A DNA stretch of 64,000 nucleotides from assembly GCA_037447655.1 (NCBI GenBank), contig JBBHKE010002394.1, positions 90,280-154,279 on the forward strand. Direction: 5' to 3'. How positions within the stretch are numbered: the stretch's first letter is position 1; each line of letters starts with the position of its first letter. Positions 21,141 through 32,932 of the stretch are shown here, in pieces. The notes beneath the pieces are model-generated. The model saw only the letters and a program-made list of their open reading frames with translations. It did not search any database and had not been told where the DNA came from. This DNA is from Zygnema cylindricum. Taxonomy: Eukaryota; Streptophyta; Zygnematophyceae; Zygnematales; Zygnemataceae. The position numbers and the translations under genes are program-made.

Positions 21141-21364
21141 TGCAGCGCCGACATTTGCGCCGACCGCAGCTTTAAAGTGCGAAGATTGGGCCGTACGGCG
21201 CGCTTTCGGTGCGATTTGTGACGCCGCACGGAAAAGTTAAATACGCACGCTAGGCGACGCGCTTCAGAACCGTCGCAGTGTACGGCGACTGACACGATCA
21301 GAAGCGTACGGATGAGATCGTAGGGCAGGAAGAAAGTACAAACGCCTCCAAACTTTATTCGATG

Positions 21365-22085
21365 GCACCGACAATGTATCCTTAAAACCTCCACGATTTT
21401 AGGTGAAAACTGCCGCACAGAACTACGCCGTACGCCGTTGTACCGATAACAGCGTAGGGGCACCTACGCGATTACACGTGTAAAAAACGACAAGGTACAG
21501 AGCACGGACGTGTTGTTACGCTGCAAAACAACAAAATTAGTAAATTACAAACATACCACACGTGTGAACCCACTGTCTCATGTGCCGCGAGCAACGACGC
21601 AGGAATTCAAACTTTGACATTTTCTATTGCTGCGTTCCTTTGGCGCATGCGAAGCGTACTTTTTTACTTGATCTGTACTTTAAATGTACAATTTTTGACA
21701 GGCTGACGCAAGTGCCTACGCGCAACAAAAATTGTGAATGCGATTAGCAATTTACTATATTTAATGCAACCGACAATGTAGCAGTACAACTTACATCATT
21801 AACTTTTATGTGAAAACTGCCGCACAGAACTGCCGCGCTCCGTTGTACCGATAATCGCAAAGGGAGCCCCTGTACGATTTCACGCGTGAAAACGACAGAG
21901 TACAGAGCACGGACATGACCGTACGCTGCAAATTTACACGCGTTTACCTTCTGTCTCATGGGCCACGCGGCAACGAAGCAGGAAATCCTCCAATTCTGAA
22001 CTTTGATGGTCAAAACTTTCGCAGTTCAAACTTTTGACATTTTCTATCGCTGCGCTCCTTTGGCGCATGTGAAGTGTACACGTGG
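21365..22085. repeat. Two tandem copies of a ~300-bp upstream repeat
   Basis: Copies lie at about 21365-21665 and 21770-22085, and a third copy at about 35130-35455. Shared blocks include GAAAACTGCCGCACAGAACT, TTGTACCGATAA, ACAGAGTACAGAGCACGGAC and GACATTTTCTAT. All are upstream of kinase exon 1 or its pseudogene, so they may be promoter or 5' regulatory DNA. Confidence 0.7.
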
Positions 22086-22602
22086 ACTTTGTTGAATTCT
22101 CGAATTTTCGTTCTTTTGTCAGCTGACGATCTCGTCGATATTCTGAATATCGTGACGGTGTGCCGATACAATATTGTCGGTGCGATAGAATACACCAGGA
22201 GCAGTTCCGAGTCAAATTCGTTGTCGGTGGCTTTTTGTAAATGCCTATCAGGTGCTTGATAAACACGTGCGGAATAATAGAGTTTGCAGGATGCTGCACT
22301 TTTGCCAGCGTACGGTCATCTCTGTTCGTTTATGACGCTGCGCTAACACTACAACTGGTGTCGGTGCGACAGTGTACGGTTTTGTCCTGTAGTGTAGAAT
22401 TCTAACAAGACCTCCCTTAGATCTTCCTCCGAATTTCCGAATTTTCCCAATCTTGTCGTCTCTATCTCCCCGCCAACCCTAACCCTAGGAACGCCCTCCC
22501 CCACGTTGGCCCCCCTGTCCACTGGCGGCCTTGGCCTCGAACACAAAATCCTTCCCTTCCTCCTCCGTCTCTTTATCCCCCTCCTTTCCGCACCCTTCCT
22601 TT

Positions 22603-22698
22603 TCCCTCCCTTCCCTCCCTCCCTCCCTCCCTCCCTCCCTCCCTCCCTCCCTCCCTCCCTCCCTCCCTCCCTCCCTCCCTCCCTCCCTCCCTCCCTCT
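22603..22698. repeat. (CCCT)n tetranucleotide repeat
   Basis: About twenty uninterrupted CCCT units about 160 bp upstream of the kinase gene A start codon. Confidence 0.95.
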
Positions 22699-22858
22699 CA
22701 TCTAGGACCGTAAGAAACCGTAGTGCAATTTTCTCGCTACGTCTATTATTCTAAGCCTGGGCGTATACTACGACAAGAGGTACGGCACTTTTGTCGTACG
22801 TCCCTCATGGTTTGCCAATGCACTGCTCGCCTCTTCCCCCATGGACTAGCTGCTTGGC

Positions 22859-25800
22859 ATGAAGAGGAGCGAAGGGCAGGGAAGGGGAGTGGCGAAGATG
22901 GTGGGGGAGGAGGACCCGCTCAGAGACCTGTGCACTCTCTCTCTCAAAGAATTGAAATACGCCTACATGGACAAGCTGTGTGAGGAGCCTTGGGAAGTCT
23001 ACTTGAGGTGGTTAGAGAGCGAAAATGTGGTTGTCCATGTTTTGGGACGTGACCACAATGTGGATGACGTGGCGCGGCAGATGCTGAGTGTCAGCCATCG
23101 CCACGTGGCGAAGGTCATAGGCTGGTGTCGTGACAGTAGAAGCATTGTGGTGGAGGGGGGAGCAAAGGTACAGAGCCTAGAGATATTTAATCCACCGTCA
23201 TGGCAGGACTGCTGTCACATAGCGCGAGCGGTGGCATCTGCTGCTGCGTATTTGGCCAAACAAAGTGCTGACGTCAGAATAGATTATAACCTTGTATTGA
23301 TGTCCAACAACATCGTCAAGCTTGTCTACATCCCCGCTGGATCCGCAGTGCACACCGACAGTGTAGTTTACAGTTTTGGACGCATTCTGAAAGAAGTGGT
23401 GAAGGGACCTTTGCAACGTTTGAATGCCATCTCTGCAGATGATCCCAACGACTATCTCAAGGCAGGATCTTCAGCAATGATGGAACTCGATCAACTAGCT
23501 GACACGTGTAGAGGCAGAAATCCCCCACCGATGGAGGTTATTGAGGCAAAAATTGCCCGCATTGTCAAGAAATGCAACGAGAAGGTCAGGCGTGCACTCT
23601 CCCCCCCCCCTCTTTTCTCTCCCTGCCCCACCCCCACCTACATCACCACCTCAACCACGTGTAGTCTGATGTCCTATATGTATATGTGATATCTCTTTTT
23701 AAGTCAGGGACCTTTGAATTTATTTTCCATGTTACCCAAAAGATTATGCATAGAGAGATCGAGAACTATTGTTTTCCAGTATTGTTCATTTTTGGTTCCT
23801 TACTGGGTTTTTCCACTTCTACTCCGTACATATTCTTGGTTCTTTTTCTTTTTGAGTTTCTTGGATTGTCAGTTTGGTGTGTAGAAAGTTTGTACAAAAA
23901 TACGTGATTGCCGTACAAAAAGCATTTGCAAATGGAAGTTCAGATTTAGTTCGGTTTGAAACAAATGAGATTGATGTGAAAGCATGTGTCCAATTTAAAA
24001 TCCGAAACGAAAGGTACGGTAGGATGATAAGATATGATGGAATCAAATGTTTGAGCGAGAGTAACTTTGCAACACTTCATAGGCTCATTCATCCCTTTCC
24101 CCTCCCCCTCCCCCTCCCCCTCACCCTCACCCTCCCCATTTCCCTCCCCTCTCCCCTTACCTCTCCCTCTCCCTCTCGATAGAGGGTAGAATTATCAAAA
24201 GAGGACCAAACGGATCTGTCCATGGAGACAGTGGAGGTGGAGCAGGTAACGTATCCACTATCTCTCTCTCTCTCTCTCTCCCTCTCTCTTTCTCTCTCTT
24301 TCCCCCCCTTGCTCTCCCTCTTGTTTCATGGCAATGCCACATCTCATCACATTTTTGTCTTTTGTACTGTAATTTGTCTTGTTCATATCACATTATCTCC
24401 TCTATTTTCGTCCGGGGACTTAATGCATTCAGGATAGGGTTCTATCGACACCTTTCTCAATGCTTCTGTTGTCTTTTTTATTGATACAAGGGAAATGTTT
24501 GTAAGAGGATTGTTTTTGTTTATTAGATCAGATTAAATTTGGAGAACAACCTACTCCACACTTGTAAAACCATATGATTTTGAATTTCCTAATGGCTGAT
24601 GAATGTATGTCAACTTTAGGCATCCTTTAAAACTATTTATTTTTCTCTGCTTTTTGGCCATTACAGATTGATTTGCATTTTTCTCTTTTCATGGTTAAAT
24701 CATCTTTGGAAGCGTTTAAACTACTTATGAGCGCCAAAACTAAAGCTTGACTCGCCATTGTTGCAGGATGGTATCGACATTTGGCTCATCACTGCAGAAG
24801 AAATTGCAGCCGCAACTGCCAACTTCTCTTCTTCAAACAGGATTGGCGAGGGAGGCTTTGGTGAAGTTTTTAAGGGGCTTCACAAGGGAACGCCTATAGC
24901 CGTGAAAAAGCTCCTCCCTGGAAAAGCAAGTAAGAGCTTCAAACAAGAAATACTGCTTCTCAACAAGCTAAGACACCCGCATATCTTGTCTTTGATTGGT
25001 TTTGAGCCCAGTGGACCCTGTCTAGTGAGTGAGTACATCTCAGGAGGTAGCCTCCAAGACTACCTTCAAGAAACAGGAGGTGCCTTGACTTGGGAGGACA
25101 AAGTGCGAATCTGTCGAGAAATGGCTTCTGCTGTGGCATATATGCACAGTCGAGGAGTGGTGCATCGAGACTTAAAACCGGTGAATGTTCTTCTCGATGA
25201 TGGTAAACGAAGCAAAATATGTGATATGGGTTTAGCCAAACTATGTGTGGGCTACCAGGCAAATATGTCTGGTATGCAAGGCACTTACGGCTATATGGAT
25301 CCCTACTCAGTAAAAACTGGATTTGTGGGTCCTTATTCGGACACCTATGCTCTTGGACTCATTGTTCTGCAACTACTGACAGGGATGAAGCATATCCGGG
25401 ATGTTCACAACTTTTTAGGTCAACATGAAAAACAAGTAAACGCTAATTTTGAATTGAGAATGGAATCTTTCGTGGACTATAGTACCACTGTTGAGATTTT
25501 GACAAAGCAAAGTAGCAGCAGCACAGGAAGTGGAGAGTCTATTGTTGCTCAATCTGGCAGCCGATGGGAGGAGGATCCTGATGCTTTTAATGATATTGTT
25601 GAACATTTCTGTTTAAAATTGGATCCATGGAGCTCTGAGATGCCCAAAGTGGCTATACAGAGACTGTGGGGTTTCTGCTTCGATGTTTGGAGCGCCAGTG
25701 GGGAATATCGGCCAAAGCTCGATGACTTCCTGTCTGCCTTAGTAGAACTGGAAGTTCTGGCGAGCAAGAAAGACCTTGAGAAGTCAGACATCTCAACCCA

Positions 25801-26656
25801 TGGAGAAATTGCCCCCGTCGAGTCTAGTGAATATGGCGAAGGTTCTCAGCTGGCAGAAGAGGAAAAGGAAACTGATGAACAATTAAAATATCTGTTGGGG
25901 GAATCTTCCAGATTGAAGGCCGAGCTCGAGGTAAGATCTTATTTTTAGATCTAGAGGGTTGTCAAAGGGTATGGAAGCAGTATTACGTGTTCTGACGGGA
26001 GTTACTGCATTGTTAGCCATAAAATTCATAATCTCTTCGCATGATCTTATTATCATTGCTTTGTAGAACATTCATTTTCCTTCTCTCTATGCAGGCAAAA
26101 CATTTGGACATTGAAGGGAATTTATTGGGTCTGTAATAGTTATCCTCACCTGGAAGTCTAAGCTTATCTTATCCTTTTGGCTTTCCAGATACTGGTTGCT
26201 GCGCAAGAGAAGCTTCGACAGGATTTGGCGGATATTCAGGAGCTTGCAGAAACTTCAAAAATAAAGCTGTCAAAACTGCAGCAAGAATTTTCGACAGCAG
26301 CGAGCTTTGAAAATTTTGAAGACCTCACACGCCTTGGCGATGATATTAAGCTTTTGGGGCAGGCTATGACAGTTGAGAAAAAGAATAAGTTAGAACTACA
26401 AATGGAGCTGAATGTACTAGAATTGAAAATAACAGAAAACAAAACAATGGCTGTTGACGTGGACAAAGCATTACAGAAAGTTAGGGAACCGGTTATGGCT
26501 CTCTACGAGAGTCTGCGAGTACTGGCTTTGGAAAAACAACAAGAAATAGGGATCGCATGGAAGGGAAGTGACCTCGAGAAGGTGATGTCATTAGCGAAGG
26601 AGGCCAAAACTTTAAATGAGAAATCAAGTAAGCTTCAGGAAAAGTACGGGTTTTAA
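22859..26656 (+). CDS. Kinase gene A: pseudokinase-kinase-coiled-coil protein, 4 exons
   Basis: Model: exons 22859-23584, 24183-24245, 24767-25930 and 26189-26656, all GT-AG and phase 0, giving about 806 residues. Residues 1-242 resemble a degenerate kinase fold (HRHVAKVIGWC, AYLAKQSADVRIDYNLVL) without glycine loop, HRD or DFG. Residues 264 onward are an RLCK-type Ser/Thr kinase: glycine loop GEGGFGEV about 290-297, lysine in AVKK about 310, HRDLKPVN about 396, DMG instead of DFG about 416, and GTYGYMDP in the activation segment. The last ~190 residues are charged coiled coil. No signal peptide or membrane helix is seen, so it is probably cytoplasmic. The 63-nt exon 2 rests only on splice sites and frame. 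A compensated frameshift lies at about 25662-25703. Function unknown beyond kinase signalling. Confidence 0.75.
23585..24182 (+). other. Intron 1 of kinase gene A, with duplicated segment
   Basis: Donor GTCAGG at 23585; acceptor after a pyrimidine tract ending GATAG at 24182. The segment about 23690-24060 recurs at about 37120-37500 and, in part, at about 38100-38290. The 24091-24180 part is a CCCCTCCCCCT-type tract that serves as the pyrimidine tract of the acceptor. Confidence 0.65.
24246..24766 (+). other. Intron 2 of kinase gene A
   Basis: Donor GTAACG at 24246, acceptor TTGCAG at 24761-24766. It contains a CT dinucleotide run at about 24261-24300 and otherwise AT-rich sequence. Confidence 0.7.
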
Positions 26657-27520
26657 ATAATCGAGGTTTGAGGGGTATTAGGCTGACAGTTACTGTAATA
26701 TCGATGGTTTTCATCATTAGTTTTCAATGATATAATTGTTGAAAACAGTTTTTTGCCAGTTCTTGTTCGAAATACTTGTTTGCCCGACTAGGTGCCTTTT
26801 GGCTGACAGTTAGGTACGTGATTGGCAAAAGTACAATTGTGATATACGTCTCTGTAGGCAAAAGGTACAAGTAAATTGGTAATTTGGTAGAAGTACAATT
26901 GTTACATACGTCCCTAAAAGCGAAGGGTACAAATAAACGCTTTGATTCCATAGGTTCGCATAGGTTGAGACCAGGATTATCTTATTTTTTGTAGTTCTCC
27001 TCTGAAGTAGTTACTAGCATTTGCTACAGTATTTCTGCGCAACAATCTAGAACATTAGGGATGTATAGCCGTTAGTTTCTGTGCTTTTTTCAAAGCTCAA
27101 CCAAATTTACCTTATAAAGGTTAGGGGAGACAGGCAAATATTATTTTATCTTATTATTTCTTGTATTATTATTATTATCTTATTTACATTATTTATTTGT
27201 GTTTCGAACAAATGGGAGAAGGGGAGAAGGGAAAGGCAAGAGAGAAGGGAAACAGAAAAGATGAGGGCAGACAACCTTGTAGTTTTTCGATTAAAGAAAA
27301 CAAATATCTTTCCGCAATTTTAATCCACCAAAAAGGAAAATTGCGAAAGATTTGGTATTGATGTCAAAACCGAATCAATCAGTTTACTTTTTTGGTCTTT
27401 TTATTCTTTGAAAAGGTTTGTAGAAAATAGTTTCGATGCCTGTCACATTCAATCTGGAGTACAGCCTCTTCTATATATCTTCCCCATAGGAAAACAAAAA
27501 AAAAAAAAAAACAGCCTCAA
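26657..27520. other. Spacer between kinase copies, with a ~59-bp tandem repeat
   Basis: Two copies of a ~59-bp unit lie at about 26821-26879 and 26880-26938, sharing AGTACAATTGT, ATACGTC and GGTACAA blocks. An A-rich run (about 27490-27511) directly precedes the truncated kinase copy B. No gene is seen otherwise. Confidence 0.6.
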
Positions 27521-29160
27521 GTGTACTCCACTTCTACTGGTTGCCTCCAAGACTACCTTCAAGAAACGGGAGGTGACTTGACTTGGGAGGACAAAGTGCG
27601 AATCTGTCGAGAAATGGCGTCTGCTGTGGCATACATGCACAGTCGAGGAGTGGTGCATCGAGACTTAAAACCGGTGAATGTTCTTCTCGATGATGGTAAA
27701 AGAAGCAAGATTTGTGATATGGGTTTGGCCAACCTGTGTGTGGGCAACCAGGCGAATATGTCGAGTATGCAGGGCACTTACGGCTATATGGATCCCTACA
27801 CAGTAAATACTGGACTTGTGGGTCCTCATTCGGACACCTATGCACTTGGACTCGTTATTCTGCAACTGCTGACAGGGATGAAGCATATCCGAGATGTTCA
27901 CAACTTTATAGGTCAACATGAAAAGCATGCAAAGGCTAATTTTCAATCGACGATGGAATCTTTCATGGAAGATAGTACCACTGTCGAGATTTTGACCAAA
28001 CAAAGTAGCTCCAGCACAGGAAGTGGAGAATCTGTTGTTACTCAATCAGGCAGCCGATGGGAGGAGGATCCTGATGCTTTTAATGATATTGTTGAACATT
28101 TCTGTTCACAACTGGATCCAAGGAGCTCTGCGATGCCCAAAGTGGCTCTACAGAAGACTGTGGGGCTTCTGCTCCGATGTTTGGAGCGCCAGTGGGAATA
28201 TCAGCCCAACCTCGATGACTTCATATTTGCCTTAGTAGAACTGGAAGGTTTGGCCAGCAAGAAAGACCTTGAGAAGTTAGACATCTCAACCCAAGGAGAA
28301 TTCTCCCCCCTCGAGTCTGGTGAATATGGCGAAGGTTCACAGCTGGCAGAAGTGGAAAAAAAAACTGATAAACGATTAAATTTTCTGTTGGAGGAATCTT
28401 CCAGATTGAAGGTCGAGCTCGAGGTAAGATTTTTTTTTTAGATCTGAAGGGTTGTCAAAGTGTACGGAAGTAGTATTTTTTATTGTAAGGGAAGTTATTG
28501 CATTATAAGCCTCCAAAACCATAATCTCTTTGCGTTTTTGTTAGTATTACTTTGTGAACATTTATTGTCCTTCTTGCTATACAGGCAATATGGAAGGGGA
28601 TTTATTTGGTGCAATGCAGTTATTCTCACCTGGAAATTTAAGCTAATCTTATACTTTTGGCTTTCCAGAAAATGGTTGCCGCACAGGAGAATCTTCGGCA
28701 GGATTTGACAGATATTCAGGAGCGTGCAGAAATTTCAGAAACAAAGCTGTCAAAACTGCTCCAGGAAATGTCGATATCAGCCAGCTTACGAAACTATGAA
28801 GACCTCACTCGCCTATGCGATGATCTGAAGCCTATGGCGCAGGCTATGAAGGAAGAGAAAGAGAAGGAGGCAGAACTACAGCTGGCGTTGAATGTACGGG
28901 AAATGAAAATAACCGAAAAAAACACAACGGCTGTTGATGTGGACAGAGAATTAGTGAAAGTGAAGGAAACGATTAGGGCTCTCTGTGAGTCTCTGCGAAC
29001 TCAGGTTTTGGAAAAACGTGAAGAAAAAATGACCGCAATGAATGTAAATGACATGGTCAAGGTGTCAATCATAGAGAACGAGGTTGCAGCAGCAGAAAAG
29101 AAAGTTGATGAGCTTCAGCAGAAGTATGGGTTTCAAATAACAGATAACGGAGAGGTATAA
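27521..29160 (+). pseudogene. Kinase copy B: 5'-truncated paralogue of gene A
   Basis: Two exons, about 27521-28423 and 28669-29160, are joined by a phase-0 GT-AG intron in the same place as in gene A. Similarity begins abruptly at the GCLQDYLQETGG segment, so the pseudokinase part, glycine loop, catalytic lysine and helix-C glutamate are missing. HRDLKPVNVLLDD and DMGLAN remain, and the coiled-coil exon is open to its stop. No ATG is required by the frame at its left end. In the subdomain XI region it reads KTVGLLLRCLERQ, the family-like sequence, where gene A is frame-shifted. The frame is well kept, so it could be transcribed or read as an alternative 3' end, but it cannot encode an active kinase. 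Confidence 0.75.
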
Positions 29161-30480
29161 GATTGACGGTTACAGTAATGTCGGTGGTGCGATCATTAGT
29201 TTTCGACGAAGTAGTTGTTGAAAACGGTTTTGTGACCTTAGGATTGTTTGTTTATAATTCTCCTGGGATGTAGTTATTGACATCGATTTACCCTTTTTCC
29301 ACGCAACATTCTAGAACTCCACTGGTGCATATCCGTCAGTGCTTGTATTTGTAGATTTGTGTTCAAAGGGCACTGGAAATTAGAAAACAAATTTTATTGG
29401 GGACAGACAAATATTGTGTATCAATTCGATGTCAAGAATTTCATGTGTTCTTTGTAATCCAGATGATGCGCATGTTTTCGCGGATAATGAAATATCGAAC
29501 AGCTGATGAGTGGCAAGAAAATCTTGGAGGGTGAAGACAAAAAGAAATGGAGTAAAAATTAGCTTTAGGATCACTTTAAAGGCGTGGCAGCAAAAAAAAC
29601 AGGTTAACATCAAATCTGATTTACAAATATTCCTAAGGTACAACTCAATTGATTTTTTTTTTTTTTTTTTTTTAAATACAACTTCTCAACATAGCTTTTT
29701 GCAAGCTTTATGAAGAAATTGATTTTGGCTTTACATTCTTTGGAAGAATAAATCTTAACATGCAAGAATCTTTCTACAAAATCCATATCGCGGATTTCAA
29801 GCTATTTCCTCTTCAAATCCTTATGAAGATCAAAAACGTTTTGTAAATATCCCAACACTTCTTACAATTTTCCTCAAATAATATGTTTCTATTGTATTGT
29901 CGACTTGCAAAATTGCTCTGTAAATTTTGGACGTCATTCTCTAGGATATACCCGTTTATTTATAGAGAATCGACAAATACTAAAAAACTTTTTTGTAACT
30001 GGCAATTTTTGTATTTTTCCCATTTGACTTCTATAGCAAGGTGAATAAATGCTTCTCAATGGATCGTTAGTTTTGGATATTTTCACAAAACGAAGGGAAA
30101 GTAAAAGAGAGAGAGAGAGAGATGAGATTACATGTGAGAGAAAATGTATTGAACTTATAATTTTCCCACAAATTTTTTTTAATGGGATTTTTTCAAACTG
30201 AAGAGTTAACTTGATGGATGGATTTCCCACGGAGGGAACTGCAAATTGACGACAAAACGAACATTTTTTTTGTTTGTTCTCGTGAGATTGCGATGCAATA
30301 AACCTAAACCACAAGGGGACAACTAACAATATGTAAAATAATAAATAAGGAAAGGAAAGGAAAGGAATGCAGCAGTAGGGATAGGGGTAGAGGCAGGCGT
30401 AGGGGTAGAGGTAGAGGGAGGGGCAAAAGTGGCATCCCCCAGGACCGTCCATATGGGGTCCAAACTGTCAGACCGCATAA
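29161..30480. other. Non-coding stretch, no gene recognised
   Basis: AT-rich sequence with a poly-T run of about 23 at 29651-29673 and a short GGAAA/GGGGTAGAGG microsatellite-like stretch at 30350-30425. No coding evidence. Confidence 0.6.
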
Positions 30481-30900
30481 TTGGAGAGGGGAGGAGAGGG
30501 GGGGAGTGGAGGGGAATAGGGGAGGAGAGGGGAGGAGAGGGGGGAAGAGTGGGAGAGAAGGGGGCAAAGGGGTGCAGAGGGAGAGGAGAGGGGGGGAGGG
30601 CAGTGTGGGCTCAAGCGCCACACTGCCGCTGCGTGAAGGGTTAGGGACAGCATCTGGTTGCGAACCCGGGGGAGGACTTGGGGGGCAGGGAGAGAGGAGG
30701 GAGGGAGGGAGGGAGGGAGGGAGGGGAGGGGGGGGGGGGGAGGGTACGTCAGGGGGGACAACTGGTGGGAGAACGAAGGACTACGAGGGACCGCACTGGT
30801 ATGGGGCGTGGGGAGGGAGGAGGCGGGGGGGGAGGGGGGAGGAGGGAGGGAGGAAGGAGAGGGGGGAGGGAGAGGGTGGAGAGGTGGGGAGAGGATTCTG
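30481..30900. repeat. Polypurine (G/GA-rich) tract
   Basis: Plus strand rich in GGGGAGG and GGGAGGGA units, including (GGGA)n at about 30692-30725 and a G run at 30727-30741. Many G-runs could form quadruplexes on this strand. The long Gly/Arg/Glu frames are composition artefacts. Confidence 0.9.
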
Positions 30901-30999
30901 CACGGGAATTGGATATAGAGTGGATGAAATATGAATTGGAGACATGGTTCTTGAGGGAGGAGGTAGAGGGGGTGGGGGGGAATATTGGACTCTGAGGGA

Positions 31000-31300
31000 A
31001 AGACTAAAAAAATTAAAAATCGAATTGAAAACCAGGAAGTAAAAAAATAGCAAATTAAAAAAAAATAAAAATGGGGAGGGGAGGGAAGGGAGATGAAAAT
31101 TAAAAAACGAAAAATCAGAAAAAAGGAAAAGAAAAATTAATTGGAAAACTGTGAAAATTAAAGATAGAAAAAAATTGGAAAAAATAAAAAGAAATAAGAA
31201 ATCCAAACTAAGTAACATAATTGGTAACAAAGTCGTTTCGAAATATCTTTCTCTAAACCCTGTCACAAAAAAAAATTAAAAAAAATTTAAAAAAATGCGG
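31000..31300. other. A-rich non-coding stretch
   Basis: Plus strand is dominated by AAAATTAAAAA-type sequence with no coding frame on it. The hydrophobic minus-strand frame is due to TTT/TTC codons from composition. Confidence 0.6.
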
Positions 31301-31364
31301 GAAGGATAATACCAGCTCTGACAGCAGAGGATGTTTTCTAATTTAAGGGAGGATGTTAAGGGAG

Positions 31365-31800
31365 GATGGGGGGGGGGGGGGGAGGGAGGATGTATTTTCC
31401 TTTATTTGTTTATTTTATTTCCTTCACGTTTTGGTTCTTTCCTGTTTCCCCACCCCCCCCCCTCCCTCCTCTCCCTCCCCCTCCTCACCCATACCCAAGA
31501 CTTGTCGGCCACCAATCCATGGTTCTCCTCCTCTTTTTTTTTTTTTTTTCCTTCACGATTTGGTTCTTTCCTGTTTCCCTTCCCCCCTCCCCCCCCCCCT
31601 CCTCTACCTCTCCCTCCTCCCCCCTTTCACCCCTCCACAATGTTCCCCTTCCCCCTCCCCCCCTCTTCCATTGTAAAACAAATCATGCTCCCTGGGCGAG
31701 GAGGAGGGGGAGGACGAGGGAGGAGAATTTGAAGGGGAGGAGGAGGAGGAGGAGGAGGGAAGCAGAGGAGGAGGAAGGAAAGGAAGGAGGGAAAGGAGCA
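31365..31800. repeat. Alternating poly-G, polypyrimidine and GGA tracts with an internal duplication
   Basis: A G run (31367-31383), then C-rich tracts and a GGA-triplet run (31735-31760). The block TTTGGTTCTTTCCTGTTTCC occurs at about 31430 and 31560, with a diverged third copy near 33580, so this is an older repeated unit disguised by tract growth. Confidence 0.75.
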
Positions 31801-32580
31801 ATGGGCGTCTGAGAGGAGGCTCTGGCAGGTAAGGGAAGCTTTTGAGATGTTTTTGTCATTTTTGGGGGGGGGGGGGGAGGGGTGCCTTTGTTTTTTTTGT
31901 CGGTTTGTGGAAGCTAAGTGAGCTTAAGCATTTTGGAAAACATCGCCGATTCCGATTTGTAAAAAGAAAGAAAGAAATGATAATAATAATAAAAATTAAA
32001 CACAAATTAACAACTATGTACGTATAGATCCGACAGATGTTTAGCCAATTTTAATCCTAATTTGGGAAAAAAAACAGTTAAAAGAAATAAAAAAAATTAT
32101 CAAGTGAAAATCAGAATGGAAACTCTGAGTTCTCTCTCTGTCGCCCTCTCTTTACACTGTACACCAGTATTAGAGTAAAGAAATCAGTAGCGTGGAGTTG
32201 TTATTCTCTCTCCATTAATTATTCTCTCAATTCCCTCCCTCTCTCCCCCCCCTCCCGCGTCCCTCCCCTTGCCTGTCGGCGTTTTGCCATAGATGACAGA
32301 GAGCTACAATGTGGTTTGTCTGCCGCCGTCCCTCTCCTCTCCTTCCTCCCTCCCCTTCCTCCCTCCCCTTCCTCCCTATCCTTCCTCCCTCATGCTTGCT
32401 GCGGTTCACTTTTTGTCCCGAATAATTTTACTTATTTCCTTCTCTTTTTTTGGGTTTTTTTTTATTTGTGTGTTGTTTCCACTGATATACTCCCCCCCCC
32501 CCCGGAGTTCTTCCTGCCTACCACAGTATCTCTCGTACCCCTATCTATCCCATCTCGTCCACGTTGTGCTCCCTGCCTTA
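31801..32580. other. Non-coding stretch, no gene recognised
   Basis: Mixed AT-rich sequence and C/T-rich runs (32230-32400), with a poly-G run near 31864-31880. No coding or RNA signal. Confidence 0.55.
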
Positions 32581-32619
32581 AACTACTGCCTCCCTCTCTC
32601 CCCCCTCTCCCCCTCTTCC

Positions 32620-32812
32620 GCTCTCTCCCCTCTAGCCCTGCCTCCTTGCCTCCCTGCCTCCCTGCCTCCTGCCTCCCCTGCCCTCCTTGCCTCCCTACCT
32701 CCTTGCCTCCCTCCCCTCCCTGCCTCCCTGCCCTCCCTGCCTCCCTCCCTCCTTGCCTCCCTGCCTCCCTGTCTCCCTGCCTCCCTGCCTCCCTGCCCTC
32801 CCTGCCTATGTA
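32620..32812. repeat. CCTGCCTCC minisatellite
   Basis: Tandem CTGCCTCC/CTTGCCTCC/CTGCCCTCC units, about 20 of 8-9 bp, ending abruptly at CCTGCCTATG. Leu/Pro/Ala frames here are artefacts. Confidence 0.88.
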
Positions 32813-32932
32813 GACAGACAGAGTCCTACAGAGGCAGGCAGCCGAGTCCGCGAGGGTGGCATATGGGGGGGTGGGGGGAAGAAGAGATTTCGTTGGGGGG
32901 TGGAGAGGTTTGGGGAGAATTGGGGACCAATT

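Noticed and set aside
20240-21240. Long Pro/Ser-rich plus-strand frames (up to 232 codons)
   Set aside because: They follow entirely from the CCT/CCCT composition. Several frames are open at once, there is no domain, and the same happens in every pyrimidine tract of the window.
23585-23689. Continuation of kinase exon 1 to the stop after SYMYM
   Set aside because: The tail is low-complexity Ser/Pro/Thr. A good donor at 23585 in phase with exon 2 is also kept in copy C, so splicing is the better model.
26095-26135. Extra small exon between kinase exons 3 and 4 in gene A
   Set aside because: An acceptor CTATGCAG is present, but the lengths to a donor differ between A (about 34 nt) and B (24 nt) and the A version would break the frame.
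30350-30425. Possible interstitial telomere repeat (TAGGGG/GTAGAGG)
   Set aside because: Units are irregular and do not form the plant TTTAGGG array.
30506-30995. Gly/Arg-rich frames resembling RGG proteins
   Set aside because: G/GA-rich tract read in all three frames. No stable repeat or conserved start.
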